Shown here piece by piece: positions 1 through 10,974 of a stretch of 22,352 nucleotides of DNA (within the stretch, counting starts at the first letter, position 1; the number at the start of each line of letters is the position of its first letter). This DNA is from Chara braunii (taxonomy: Eukaryota > Streptophyta > Charophyceae > Charales > Characeae), in contig BFEA01000009.1 of assembly GCA_003427395.1 (NCBI GenBank), forward strand, positions 6,533,001-6,555,352, given 5' to 3'. The position numbers were made by a program, and so were the translations under genes. The notes under the pieces were generated by a model. The model was given only the letters and a program-made list of their open reading frames with translations, did no database searches and was not told the origin of the DNA.

Positions 1-79
<79 letters not shown>
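1..79. repeat. (AG)n microsatellite
   Basis: About 39 uninterrupted AG dinucleotides start at the window edge, so the true tract may be longer. Flanking DNA from 80 is unique-looking. Confidence 0.98.
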
Positions 80-82
<3 letters not shown>

Positions 83-1529
83 TGATGGAAGATCGGGTTG
101 TATTCTGAGTCTTAATTGAGTGTGTTCTCTAAGTATTGCCAGATTTCTTGTCTTCTCGTCTGCCTTGCTTTGATCTCTCTTCTTCTTTCTCCTTCTCTTG
201 ACTTCCCACATCCTTTCTTTTTTTTCGCACAACCCACAAGCTCCTTCTATTCTAGGGGGTGCCAGTTCAGTTGCTCTTTACCGGCAAGCAAAAGTTCACA
301 TCAGAGTAGGAAAGGAAAAGCACTGAAGGAAGATAAAACACATAGTAGAAAGGACAACCTCAGCCCTGCATTAGCTGCAAAGGTGAGCGGGGGGTTCTAC
401 GATGAGCTGCCACATCGTCCTCCACTCATGTGCTTGGGGAGTCGCATGTTGGTCGGGAAACCTCCACGCACTACCTAGACACAACACGCAGCTCCAAATG
501 CCAAGCAACACTGGTTTGTGGCACATTGGTGGCCTCCTGTCCTGTCACTGTTCCCGACCATTTTAAACCCCACTTCTAATCACCTAGTTAAACTCCTTTC
601 TCCTTTCACATTCCGCTATACAACCACCATACCTTTCTACCCTTATATCAACTGCCCTTTCCATGAGTCTTACTATCCATCATCTACTCACCCTCTCCCT
701 GCATCCCCTCTACTTCCCATGTGTGGCTTCCAATCATCCTCCCCGTCCGACGTCCACCAGCTCAATTCGACTTACTTTGCACTTCTTTTTCACGATATGA
801 AGATGCATGTATTGCTCCACTAAACGAATGTTCTCCTTTTTCCACACTAAGTCTTGTCTTATTTTGATGACTCAATCGTAGTTAATTTCAGATAATATTT
901 TGTGAATGCATGCCTGGGTGCTTCTTGATGAGGATTTTTACTTATCTTTTTGCATATGAAAAATTCTGGACGAGTGTGGGATATGGACAATGTGTCTTGG
1001 CATTGCATGTCTGCCCAATCCCCTTCTTGTGTTGACCGTCCCTCTTTTCCCCTATAATGAGAGACTCAAAATCAGCCAAGCGGACGCTCGAAGCGAGATC
1101 AGTCATATAAGTGGTCTTTATCACTTTTCGAGTGGATCGGGTTGCATGGCTTTCATAGGTTCCAGGTTTGTTTATTGTCGAACCTTGTTTTTACCTATAC
1201 TCCCTCATCCTCTGCTACCAGGTTTTAGTTCTGGCCCCAAGTTCACAATAGCCCCTTATTGGTCATGTGTGTTGTGCTCTAAATGTTGACGCGTGAATTT
1301 TTATAGACAACATGGATTTCCTTATCAGACTTTTAGCGAAACATAGTACAAGGCTCGGGCTCGTCGGTTGAGAGCCTTCTCGTTGGACTTGGAACTATGT
1401 GAGGCATGTAGGGGACACATAGAAACTCTGCATGATCCCGACCCCCAAGCAGTTCAAGTGCAGGAAGCGTAGGTGACGAAAGCCTCGAACCGGCGCCTCT
1501 TCATGTGAAGTTCATTCAACAGAAAAAAT
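80..1529. other. no recognisable gene or element
   Basis: Only short open frames occur here. The longest (116-478, plus) would need a TTG start and has a hydrophobic N-terminus followed by low-complexity Ser/Lys-rich sequence, with no family I recognise. I see no terminal repeats, RNA gene or codon pattern that supports a gene. Confidence 0.5.
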
Positions 1530-2010
1530 TCTGGAATTAAATAATCATTCCATAGTAAAGTTAGTAAATGACATTCTAAATTTAAAATTTTCATCTTAAA
1601 AAATGTCATTCCACTTTGACAATTTTCCATCTTATTTAAAAACTTTCCTTCCAAGATTGAGGTATTCCTTCTTGTTTGAACGACATGCTAGAGATAGAAT
1701 GAAAGTCTGGATGAGTTCATGAAATATTTTAGTTGGACTGTCGTCCTATATAAGGATTTTCAGTCATAAATAGGTTAATCCAATCTTAATAAGAAGATGT
1801 TTGTTGTAGAAGTATGAAACTTTAATTAAGACATTTCATAAACTCATTCAGACTTCCATTCCATCTTCAACAAATAGATGTAGTTGGAACGGAAAAATAA
1901 ATTTTAGACGGAAACTTGTCAAATAAAACTGAAAGTTTTAGAATTGTACGAACAATGGAATGATAATTTTTAAATATGAAGGATTTTTTTAAAATGGAAT
2001 GTTTTTCATC
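1530..2010. repeat. AT-rich degenerate foldback repeat
   Basis: Two arms, 1696-1725 and 1833-1862, are reverse complements at about 26 of 30 positions, and the mismatches are transitions. Weaker inverted similarity continues outwards (for example the ATCATTCCAT motif near 1544 and its complement near 1955). The block is much more AT-rich than its surroundings. It could be an old MITE or foldback element, but I cannot define its ends or a target duplication. Confidence 0.45.
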
Positions 2011-2216
2011 TTTCATTTCTTGTGGGTCCTCGTGACCATGCATTAATTACGTGGAAGATTGATTCTCAACATTTTAATCCCCATAATCCTGGCACAAGAG
2101 ATCTCAGCTCCAACTGGGGACTCCAACCCCCTTCCCTAAAATCCTTAGCACACCCCTTAATCTGCACTTTCGGACCAACTCTCACTTTGATCAGAAAGTT
2201 GTACAAGGTGTGAGGT

Positions 2217-2229
2217 TGGTATCGGAGCC
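2217..2229 (+). promoter_or_regulatory. retrotransposon primer-binding site (tRNA-iMet type)
   Basis: TGGTATCGGAGCC differs by one base from the usual plant LTR-retrotransposon primer-binding site TGGTATCAGAGCC, complementary to the 3' end of initiator tRNA-Met. It lies just before a gag-like frame, which is the expected order. The LTR should end just upstream (about 2205-2215), but no second LTR copy is visible, so the LTR limits are unknown. Confidence 0.6.
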
Positions 2230-2249
2230 GGCACGTGACAGTTTTGAGG

Positions 2250-2660
2250 ATGGGTAAATATGTTGGTTCCACTGATTCGATCTGGCGATTCATAACGTGG
2301 ACGATCAATAGTAGTCAATCTGCTGAAAGTCGATCGGGCAGGATGAATGTCAATCACCAACACGGTGCCAACACCAAGAATAGGAGGATCCCACTCCGAC
2401 ACCAACTCAGTGAGCCCCTGCCACTCGTCCCACTCTCTATCTATTGGATCCTAAGCATCAATTTTCAGGAGCATGATTCGCCACTTTACGGGCACAGTGA
2501 TACATGGGAGAAAAAAATTAAGATAAGTATACTTGCACGATTAGGAGAGGCACATTATTGGTTCGAGACTTACCCGTTGACGACCCTTCTTGATTTTGAA
2601 AACACTTTCCTGGATCAATTTGATTATATCTACTCGGGAAACAATCTTCCTTATGATTAA
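2250..2660 (+). pseudogene. gag-like remnant of an LTR retrotransposon
   Basis: An ATG-initiated frame of about 136 codons begins 20 bases after the primer-binding site. Its last third has the pattern of the retrotransposon Gag capsid domain: a helix ending in ARLGEAHYWFETYPL, then LDFENTFLDQF, matching the family pattern 'L-x-G-x-A-x-x-W ... F-x-x-F-x-x-x-F'. A complete Gag is usually 300 or more residues with a zinc knuckle; here the frame stops right after this block. I see no clear protease, reverse transcriptase or integrase downstream, so Ty1 versus Ty3 type cannot be decided. Family assignment is inferred from motif spacing. Confidence 0.5.
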
Positions 2661-4257
2661 AGATCAACTTTAGAAACCCCCCTAATCCATCCACAACTAT
2701 CACAGTTGGTCACGGTTCTCGTTGCATCTAAGGGAGATAAGAGACAACGTCGAAACGTATTAATAGACTAACCGAAAAGCAGCATAATGCGGGCTAAGCT
2801 GCCAAAGCAGACTTCACCCATAGATCGCGCGTCACAATAAGCCATGAATGCAACTACACAATTAGAAATAAAGTTCGCCGAACGATTTTTTGAGACCGAG
2901 GATAACGAAGGAGAGGATGAAAACACCGGACTTATCCAAGTAAATGGGATCAGGAAGCCTTGCATGATCGATACAAAGATACAACGTTTATCACAGAACG
3001 TGTTACTTATCAGGAGCAAGAAGCCCCTTCTTCGAGTACAACTTAAGGAAAGGTTGATGAAGCTTATACCTTGGCCGATCTTAAATGGGCAATGGTGGCG
3101 ATGCAGTAAAATCTCAGGGAGCAAAATGAGTATATTGCTTGGATAGGAGCAACCCTTTGACAATGGTGTCCTACAATACGACGGATGTGTCCCTAAGCTG
3201 CCCTGATGGCCGTGCAACTTGCTACTCAACCTACTACTGTAATGACTGTCACGACCGGGCGGATGAATGGATGCTTCGTATGCCACCAGGTCGGACACAT
3301 GGCAAGAGGCTGCCCAAACCAGCCAGCTTAGGTGAAGGTTCACGAAACTCTTGCTGTTGCTGCTTCCATCGCTAATGGGCCTGGATAGGCAAAAGTGATC
3401 GTCAAAGAATCTGCAGCCAAAATTGGTATGAATGCTTCAACAAATGTCAAAGAAACCCATGCCGAACTTATGCCAATCCATCAGTTCCTCAGCCTGGGCT
3501 ACCCAATATTAGGACTAATTTGAGTCATCCAGCCTACAGACACAAAAGTTGTCTGTGAGGACATCTTAGAATGGAGACCTATAGCCACAAAGATGAAGGT
3601 CGGAGGACGTGAGTCGAAGAATGGTGAGGTTGACGTGCTCAATATAGTTTGTGTTGACCTATTGTATTTCCCTTCCCATCCGCGACCTCTTGTCCATCTA
3701 AGAACTTCAATAACTAAATATTCAACACTTCAAGGTAAATAAAAAACGTTTTGCCCTTATGTGGTTGACTGCCATCAAGGGTAAGGCACCAATTGTGTTG
3801 TTATCTCCTTCTAAAGAAGCCATTACTAGCACCTTGGACCCGCCATGAATAGGACTGGTATAAGGAAGCGATCACTTCATCAGTACAAAACCAATTAGCT
3901 GGAAGTCGACCGAGTGTGGCGTAAAAGTCTGGAGGCTGCATTACAGTGCCATTAAAGAATATCGTACCTATGGGACCTGTAGAGATATGACTAGTCCTAG
4001 CGCCCGAAGTACCTGTGCGACAAGGTTTGGACGACTATGCTTCGATCAGGACTGAATAAAGTAAGTAGGGCTCTTCTTAGTCAAGTATCCACGACCACTG
4101 TCCGATCAGGTCACCTCCATTTGTAATAGACTATAAGGTGATGATCCTTAGTGGATAAGGTAGGACTGTGCGAGTAGAGGTGCGCCGAGGGAAATTACAG
4201 AAGTGGTAGGTTGGAAGGGAAGTTCCATAGGAGTACCACATCGCCAAGTGTTGAAGA
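2661..4257. other. unassigned, probably decayed LTR-retrotransposon body
   Basis: Sequence downstream of the gag remnant has only short frames (for example 2844-3146 plus, with a weak protease-like stretch around VNGIRKPCMIDT but no DTG/DSG triad). Many stops interrupt every frame. It may be the eroded remainder of the same element; no pol motif could be confirmed and no 3' LTR is visible. Confidence 0.35.
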
Positions 4258-4410
4258 TTTTTTTTTATTATTTTTTTTTAATAAACATGTCTCCTCTAGT
4301 GCTAGAGCCTAGTGGTGCTGATAAGAGCAGGCACTGCTAGCACCTAGGGGAAGGCTCCATCTATTGGTGGGGTCCAACACCTGCTGGAAAACGGGTTCAG
4401 CGTCCCTTAT
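4258..4410 (-). repeat. SINE-like repeat copy S1
   Basis: Read on the minus strand, a conserved head (GGGACGCTGAACCCG, then CAGCAGGTG and CCACCAATAGATGGAGCC) leads to a variable middle and an A-rich tail, seen as the T-rich run 4258-4280 on plus. The same head recurs in the other copies listed. A poly(A) tail and dispersal in both orientations suggest a non-autonomous retroposon mobilised by a LINE. Confidence 0.65.
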
Positions 4411-4806
4411 ACATATTAAAATCAGCTCCAGTCTCCTGCCCGTATTAATTTATCCGAAATCCAGAGGATTGACTGAGAAGATTTCTAATCAACCACAAAA
4501 AAAGGGAAAGAACCTCCTCACCCCATTCTGAGTACCAGATATTTGCTAATCCAATCTATTTTCTCCCTTCTCCCTCTTGATTACGCATATATCGAAAGAA
4601 ACTCTAGAATTACTAGCTTCCCCTTTCTTCTCTTAATGTTTTTTTATTGCCCCCCTCCCCAGCCAAACCATTGCAAACTTACTAAGGCTAGTTCTTAGAA
4701 AGGAAAAGGGTCAGCAAAGGATTCTGACGATCTTAGAGTTGCCCTAGATTGAAGTGAGGATAAGTTCCTGACGTTTAGTTGGAAGTCCTTTTTCAAGGGC
4801 TCTTCC
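4411..4806. other. no gene; possible LINE 3' tail
   Basis: This lies just beyond the C-terminal coding end of the minus-strand LINE, so it is probably its 3' untranslated region plus flank. No poly(A) end or target duplication could be fixed. Confidence 0.3.
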
Positions 4807-5752
4807 TCACTTGCCTCCCCTGGCCATATCACTTCCCCCAGACGTCCCATCAGATCCCCCAAGCCAGTAAGAATTGCATTTTTGAATTGCTTTTGAAATA
4901 TCCTTTATTTGGTGAAAACTACCTAATTTAACTTTAGTGTACGACCATTGAGCTCTAATTTCTGTTTGAATAAATTGAACCGCAAGTTCTGCAATTTTCG
5001 CCCCTTCTAATTTGACCTCTTCCTTTTCATGGACACACCTCTTATACCACAAGATTCATATAATTGCTTTACGTTTGATGTCAAAAAGATTGGATTGAAA
5101 ATTGGATATGGAGATTCCCCGAGGTTCTCATTGGCCGAAAATAATTATTTTCCAGTTCCATGGTCAATCCAACCCTGTCAGATTTTTCCACACCCAGTAG
5201 TACCGAACCTGGACATTGCAAGAAAATATGTTCAATTGTTTCTCTTATTTTTCTATTCGGAAATATAGACAAACAAGATTTGCACCATGACAAGGCTAAT
5301 CCCCTTTGTTCAAGTGTAGAATGATCTATGATCAGTCATTTGTACGTAAACATCGATGAATAATTTGTCGTTGCAAGGAAACAAACTTGGCAGGACGTTG
5401 TCTGATATTCCTAAAAAAAAATCATATGTTTTATTTCATTTATATCTATATTTAAATGTCGTGGCCCCCGTTTTATAATTATTGCTGACACATTTAATTT
5501 TGGCTCGAGCAAACGATATGTTGCTTTTACTGATAAGGTTTGGATTGAACGTGGCTTTCCTTTTCTACTAGTCTATCATACCCATTCCTCCGGATCCAGC
5601 GGTAAATCTAGAATAGGGAGTTCCGGGTGAAAAACCCTTCATCCTTTAATTGAGGATATATAAAGTACTCTAATATAGTACATGTAGGAAAAGGGGAAAA
5701 GGGTCATTTCGTCTGTTGGACATTCAGTAAGGAACATACCTTTGTCCATACT

Positions 5753-6587
5753 AAATTTACCTTGGTTGCCCCGGACCCGGACAATCGGACAACCGGACAT
5801 GGACACCAGACCCGTGTCTGGATTAAACTGGACATCCAAACATCTGGAGCCGGACAGTCCGGTTTGCTATGTCAGTGTCTGGTTGTCCGGATTAAAAAAA
5901 AAAGAAAAAGCATCAAACACAGAGCTCGAATGCACCAAGATTCCATCCAAATAAGAGCAAAACAGTGAACTCGTATGCCAGTGTCATTGTCCTCAGACCC
6001 CACCAACACAGTATCCAATGTCGCTCATCTTTGTCTTACGTCATCGCCCTCCCATCCCTGTTCGCCCCTCCCATCCTTCATCACCCTCCCATCCTTCATC
6101 GTCCTCCCATCCCTGCTCGCCCCTCTCATCCTTCATCGCCCTCACATCCCTGGTCGCCCCTCCCATCGGCCAGACCCTCCTCCCACGTCACCAAAATGCA
6201 AGGAATATGAGCGCGAGCGATAGACAGAAAATCAAGTTGCAAAATTACGCAGAAGTTCAGATAGTCATGTACCAAGAAGAGAGTTCAAATGCACCAAGAT
6301 CCCATCCAAATAAGAGCAAAGCAGTGAACTCGTGTGCCAATGTTATCACACAGAGGTCCCTTTCAGGGCCTGTCCCGTTGGGGTACCGGTTCTAAAAAAA
6401 CATCAGCATTATTTTTCTGGGGTACCCAAGGCCCGGGTAAATGACCTGGGTACCCCAAAATTGTTTTTCAAATTTTTCGAAATCGGGGTCCAACCAGACT
6501 CTCCGAACCGGACACCGGACCCGGACACTGGACATCAGACTGTCTGGATCAGGATCCGGACGTCCGGTTGGTAACCATGAAATTTAC
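5753..6587. mobile_element. non-autonomous hAT-like DNA transposon (819 bp) with 8-bp target duplication
   Basis: Element 5761-6579 is bounded by AAATTTAC at 5753-5760 and 6580-6587. Ends are imperfect inverted repeats: CTTGGTTGCC...CCGGAC at the left and, reverse-complemented, CATGGTTACCAACCGGAC at the right. An 8-bp duplication and short inverted repeats starting with C-A/T are hAT traits. Both subterminal regions are crowded with GGAC/CCGGAC motifs, as expected of transposase-binding sites. There is no transposase ORF. Inside are a ~60-bp direct repeat (about 5922-5986 and 6281-6345) and an 18-bp minisatellite. The insertion splits a LINE coding frame exactly. Confidence 0.8.
6043..6170. 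repeat. 18-bp C-rich minisatellite inside the hAT-like element
   Basis: About seven degenerate copies of a unit like CGCCCTCCCATCCTTCAT run in tandem. It makes three overlapping Pro/Ser-rich open frames on the plus strand that are artefacts of the repeat. Confidence 0.85.
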
Positions 6588-7421
6588 TCACTAAAGCCCC
6601 TTGCGGTAAAATGTGAACCACTTGACCTACACCTGGTTGATTATTTCCCTCAAAAGTCCTCACCCAATCTGATTCTCGAATTTTTTTTTTTTTTCAAAAG
6701 CCTCACTCATTCCAAGGGAACTGTGAAGATCAATTGTTCTAGGTTGTGAGCGATATTGTAAGCATACTTTAGAGTTTGCCTAAGTTTGTTAGCTGTTTTC
6801 CAATTCTTTGTTTCCGAATCCCAAATATCCTTAATTCTCACTACCCCATTTTTGACCCAGAGGGACCACGGCGAGCTTGAGCTCTTAAAGATACTTCTTC
6901 ATACCTTGAAGGAAACGACTTGTTTGGTATAGGTAAATATCTCCATATTTTTTATAAAGACGTCCATAAATTATCTAGGAACAGACTTTTTCGAGTAGAT
7001 CCCCTTACGCATTCCTCCCTAGAATTTTCATGAGGTCTAGGAATACTCCAATATATATCTTCTAACCATGATAGAGGATGGAGATCCTCTGGCGCCATCA
7101 GTGTCAGTCTACGTATTTGTTTCAAAGCCAATACCCCCCAAGGTATATCAATTGAGAAGATTAAGTTTATTATCCATTGTAAAGAAAGAGCTCGGGCTTG
7201 AAGTAAAGGGTCTAGTAGCCATAACCCTCCTCTTGTTTTAGGTTGGCACCCCTTATATGTCTAGAAACCCAACCTCTACAACAACCTGGGCTTTTCAAAA
7301 AAAAAAAAAAAAAAGTGATTAAACACATCAATCTTTTCAAAACTTAAACGGGTAATTGCAAATATAGCACGTTTTTGAAGTTTTGCAGCAGAAATGTTGT
7401 ACGGGTCCGAAAGATATAGTT

Positions 7422-7606
7422 TTGCAAGGAAAGCGGAACCCCGCCTGCAAATATTTTTGTTGTGAAACTACTGGGACCTCTACAGTTGCAACAAAAGATA
7501 TATTTTTGCAATGAAACTTGGGCCCCGCCAATACTTTTGCTGTTAAACTACCGCCATGCAATGAAGTTTGGGCCCCGCCAATACTTTTGTTGTTAAACTA
7601 CTGCGA
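7422..7606. repeat. ~50-bp tandem repeat
   Basis: Units 7507-7556 and 7557-7606 are nearly identical (TGCAATGAA..TTGGGCCCCGCC..ACTTTTG.TGTTAAACTAC). A more diverged unit precedes them around 7422-7480. No coding frame is conserved through the units. Confidence 0.75.
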
Positions 7607-7623
7607 TGCGCTGTTTTTAAAAC

Positions 7624-8077
7624 TTAGGGGCTCGTTCGACACTCCTTGGGGCGTCCTCGGGGCCGAAGGAAGTTTCCTTGGGTTTTTTCAAGGAAATTCC
7701 CGCCATCGTTCCACCTGTCCTCGGGGATCGCCCGAGGACATTTCCTTTGAATGATGTCAGACAAGAAAAAAAAAAAAAAAAAAAAATCAAATGTGTTCGA
7801 GGCCTTCAGCCAATAGGGTGCCGCCAGTTCGACAACTTGTAACGTCTTTCTACCCATGTGCCCACTCCTCTCCGTGAAACGCGGATTTCTTTTGCCCAAT
7901 GGACCTCGTGAGGTCCCTTGGGCAAAAGGAAGAAACGGTTGGGGAATCCTCAGAGCCCAAGGAATTTCCTTCGGATTGTTTTCACTTTTTTTTTGCCGAC
8001 TGCATCGCTGAGGATAGGTGGAACGAACAATTCCTCGGGGACTTTACGCGCCCGAGGAGTGTCGAACGAGCCCCTTA
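7624..8077. mobile_element. PIF/Harbinger (Tourist-like) MITE, 448 bp
   Basis: GGGGCTCGTTCGACACTCCT at 7627-7646 is the exact reverse complement of 8055-8074. TTA flanks both ends (7624-7626 and 8075-8077), the three-base duplication expected of PIF/Harbinger. The inverted similarity continues inward with interruptions: CGTTCCACCTGTCCTC near 7707 pairs with GAGGATAGGTGGAACG near 8010, giving a foldback structure. There is no transposase. A 21-base poly(A) run (about 7766-7786) sits inside. Confidence 0.85.
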
Positions 8078-9038
8078 CCCTTCAATAAATAGGTTAGGAC
8101 TTTCATGCACATAGTGAACTAATAAGGTTGGAGATTACTTGTCTGACTCTACACTAAGTTTACCACTTTCATCAGCGAACAACGGGACCCTTGGAACCTC
8201 GACCTTCCACCATTACTGATGGGGTAAAACTATGTCTTCACCATATTCACTACTGTAACAGAAGTCGGCAAAGGGGACGTGCAAGAGGAGATCTCATGCA
8301 CTATCTACAAAAAATTTCCCATACCGCATCCTCCATCTTCCCATGCTCATTGATCTTGTCCAGGTTGACGACGTGGTCCACACTCATCTACAACGTGGTC
8401 TCCTTACGAAACTTCGTTCCCTCCAAGACCAAGCTCACTTCCTTCCTTCCAAAACCAAGCCCGTGATTAAAAAACAAAGAGCTTGTGGTCTCAAATATGT
8501 GTAATGCCTTGCAGATGCAAGGCACACTCCCACCAGTAGCAGTGACAACCGAAAGTTGGGCACAGGTCACAGGTAAAGAGTCTAAAGACCCACTAAGAGT
8601 CTCCCAACTGACGGAATAGCTTGGAAGGACATGAAGTTAATTCCCTCACAGCGCCCTGCGACCCCTTTATGGATGCTCACACTAAGGGTAACACCCTCAA
8701 CAGTTTGGTTGAGGAGTACGAAGGGAAATGAACATTGAGCTTACCTGTAGGAGGTGCAAATGGATATTCAAATGGACTACCTCCATCTGGCTGGCATGCC
8801 CTTTGTCTAGGAGAATTTGGAATTGTGGTGCTTATACTGAATTTGGTGAAACATCTGCAACAACAATTTTGAATGGGATGAAGACTGGATGATTTTTGGT
8901 ATACCCTTTTTTTCCTCCATTGTCCATGGTACCCAGATCTTGGTTTAACGATGACAGAGGAACAGTGGAAAGAAAGATAATATGTTGGTTATAGAGTGCC
9001 GCATAAAAGTGAGCTTGGATTATATCGTTATGTGCAAG
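8078..9038. other. no recognisable gene or element
   Basis: Short frames only (for example 8191-8466 plus, 91 codons, ATG start), without a family I recognise. No terminal repeats are seen. Confidence 0.4.
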
Positions 9039-9070
9039 GGGGCGCAGCGCGGCCGAGAGCGTTGCGCCCC
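9039..9070. repeat. GC-rich hairpin, 12-bp stem
   Basis: GGGGCGCAGCGC (9039-9050) and GCGTTGCGCCCC (9059-9070) pair over 12 positions (one G-U) around an 8-base loop. It lies at the start of a locally GC-rich patch (about 9035-9230). Function unknown. Confidence 0.7.
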
Positions 9071-9898
9071 GTCCGCGCAGTCAGGCCGAGCGGCGCCAAG
9101 CGGTGACATGCGGCGGAGCAGCGTGAAGTCGAATCAAGCGGCTCTGAACGACAACAAGCGACGGTGCGGTGCGGTGTTGGGGGGAGCGGATTCGGGGTGG
9201 TGTGAGGTGGTGGTTGAGAGGTTTTGGGTGAAGGGATGATGATGGGAAGGATGACGATAAGGGTGATGCATCATGTGTAGAGGATGAGGCTGCTACGAAG
9301 AGGCTGCTTGTGAAGGGTTGCGAAGGGTATGGGCTGCTAGCATCATCATCAGAGCTACGAATGGCGGGGTGTCACGTGTCCAACGAAAGAGTTAGGTGCT
9401 GAAGGGCAACGAAGGGCATGAAAGGTTTGTTCCACCCCGAACTACCAGTGAGGGGTCACCGACAGGTTCGGTGGTTTTGTCTTACTACGTGGCAAGTGAA
9501 GCCATGGTCCGTTAGTCCTTATTGTTTAGTTTTTTTTTTTATGGCCGAGAGAGTGGCCATGTGATGGCTGGGTTGCCTTCGGCCCGATAAGGAAGGGGGT
9601 GAAGGTTTGGGGGAGACAGACACATCATGATGAGAGAGGTTAGTTTATATGCTTTGATCCATAGTTTTACTCTTCGTGGCTTGAGTGACCTCCGTTTTTT
9701 TCGTTTGGATTTTGTTTTTAAAGAAGTAGCTTCAAGATAGTAACCTGATTTCGATTTTCAAATGATTGTAAATCTGATTTTTTTATTTTAATCTCTGGTT
9801 TTCAAATTTAATCTTTTGGATTTTTTCTATTTGATTTTCTCATGACAGGTAACTTTAGGTTTTTCAATTTTAATTTGATTCAAGAGCTGCGGACTCAT
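9071..9898. other. no gene; GC-rich patch passing into T-rich DNA
   Basis: The GC-rich patch up to about 9230 contains a frame (8982-9239) with an unremarkable Arg/Gly-rich product. From about 9660 the DNA is T-rich, like intron or spacer. Nothing else is supported. Confidence 0.4.
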
Positions 9899-10206
9899 GA
9901 ATGAATTCAAAATTTTCCGAATAATTCTCGATTTGATCTTATCATGTTGATGATCGTAAATCAGAGTTTCGCCTCTGATCTTGAATAATGTTTTTTAAAC
10001 TTTTTTTAATTTTCTAGATTCTCAATAACCTTGTGAAGAATAATCGACATAACTGATTCAAGACAGTGTGATCATGAATTATCTCCAAAATTTCTGAATA
10101 ACTCTCGATTTGTTCTTTTCATATTGACGATCGTAAATCAGAGCCTCGTCTCTGATCTTGAATAGTGATCTCTAACTTTTTAGAATTTCAATGGTCTCGT
10201 GAATTT
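9899..10206. repeat. two ~130-bp direct repeats, spacing about 176 bp
   Basis: 9899-10037 and 10074-10206 align along their length, sharing for example CTCGATTTG.TCTT..CAT.TTGA and GATCGTAAATCAGAG..TCG.CTCTGATCTTGAATA. A weaker partial copy may precede them near 9755. T-rich and non-coding. Confidence 0.75.
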
Positions 10207-10339
10207 GTTGAATCTTGTTTTTTCTGATGCTTCGATTCTAGTGTTTTGTTCTTGCACTGGTCGTTGTGATACATTCCTGTTTGAGAGGGGTTAGTAGTGG
10301 GAGGGAGGTGACTCGTCCAGCTGGCGAGGGGGTCAGTCA

Positions 10340-10405
10340 GTAGGACTGAAATAGGGCATAGCAGCAACGGAGATGGTGTCTCCGTTGTGATAAGTCTTGC
10401 AGGAG
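10340..10405 (+). repeat. repeat family X, diverged copy
   Basis: The core TAGGACTGAAATAGGGCATA, then GCAGCAACGGAGATGGTG, then AAGTCTTGCAGGAG matches the X units at 11.0-11.4 kb and 18.7-19.5 kb with several differences. Confidence 0.6.
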
Positions 10406-10558
10406 GGGGGTCAGGGGGAGAGTTCAGGTGGTTTGGGGGTGTTGAGCACGACCGGTGCATGGAGGAAGCCGGGCATTTTGAAGCCTTAGTTGCCGCGATG
10501 TGTTCAACAGATTATCCGACGGTGGGTTATCGCCATCATGTCCATAAGGTTAGGGTTG

Positions 10559-10790
10559 GTCGATGCCAGAACGACGTTGGCCGAAGCTGGGGTTTGGTTG
10601 CGCTGCCCTGTAACCTGAGTATGCGGAGGTTAGAGGCCTGGTAGAAAGAGCTGGGGAACTGTAGAGGGTGGAAGGCAGTCCAGTGGCTAACTGCGAGCTG
10701 GTATTAGGACGACGCGGGTCGGAGCTGGGGTGGGTCGCGCCGCACTGTAACCCAACGGTTGGGGGTGTGAGGCCTGGAAGAGCCTGGTAT
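10559..10790 (+). repeat. repeat family Y, two units
   Basis: Two units (10559-10648 and 10707-10787) share ACGACG..GG.CGGAGCTGGGGT, then CTGTAACC, then GAGGCCTGG.AGAG. An inverted copy of the pair lies at 18230-18455, on the other side of the PLE. Confidence 0.7.
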
Positions 10791-10974
10791 CTTGGATATG
10801 TGAGTCGAGGCAGTCGTATGATAGTCGGTTGATAGCATTGGGGCAGCAGGTTTTTGTTTATATCGGCTTTCAGATAATCCCAATGGATTCTCATTTTTCA
10901 TGAGTAAGTTTGATTTGTTTTCTGGTGGGTATGAGAACGCTTCCGGATTCTAGGGGCTTCTTGCCACTCACTGT

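Larger units (their letters stand above)
4807..7245 (-). pseudogene. LINE (non-LTR retrotransposon) pol C-terminal half, interrupted
   Basis: Going 5' to 3' on minus, an open stretch of about 95 codons (7245-6955) starts with GGLWLLDPLLQARALSLQWI, the block typical just after the reverse transcriptase of plant LINEs. Next come VVRIKDIWDSETKNW (about 6850-6790) and SDWVRTFEGN in another frame; a zinc-binding RVT-type motif with ETIEHIFLQCP (about 5250-5215); and a C-terminal segment (5052-4807) with WYKRCVHEKEEVKLEGAKIAEL. Frameshifts and stops separate these blocks, so it is dead. An hAT-like element occupies 5761-6579; joining the flanks after removing it and one copy of the 8-bp duplication restores an uninterrupted frame. 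The catalytic palm and N-terminal endonuclease are missing; the copy stops near a poly(A) run at 7297-7314. Confidence 0.75.

Noticed and set aside
116-478. 120-codon frame with hydrophobic N-terminus
   Set aside because: Needs a TTG start, has no family resemblance and turns low-complexity; not enough for a gene call.
2844-3146. Possible aspartic protease (VNGIRKPCMIDT)
   Set aside because: The DTG/DSG active-site triad is absent and surrounding sequence does not support it.
5965-6395. Overlapping Pro/Ser-rich ORFs
   Set aside because: All three frames of an 18-bp minisatellite are open; not coding evidence.
8982-9239. 85-codon GC-rich frame
   Set aside because: Opened by base composition; no recognisable domain.
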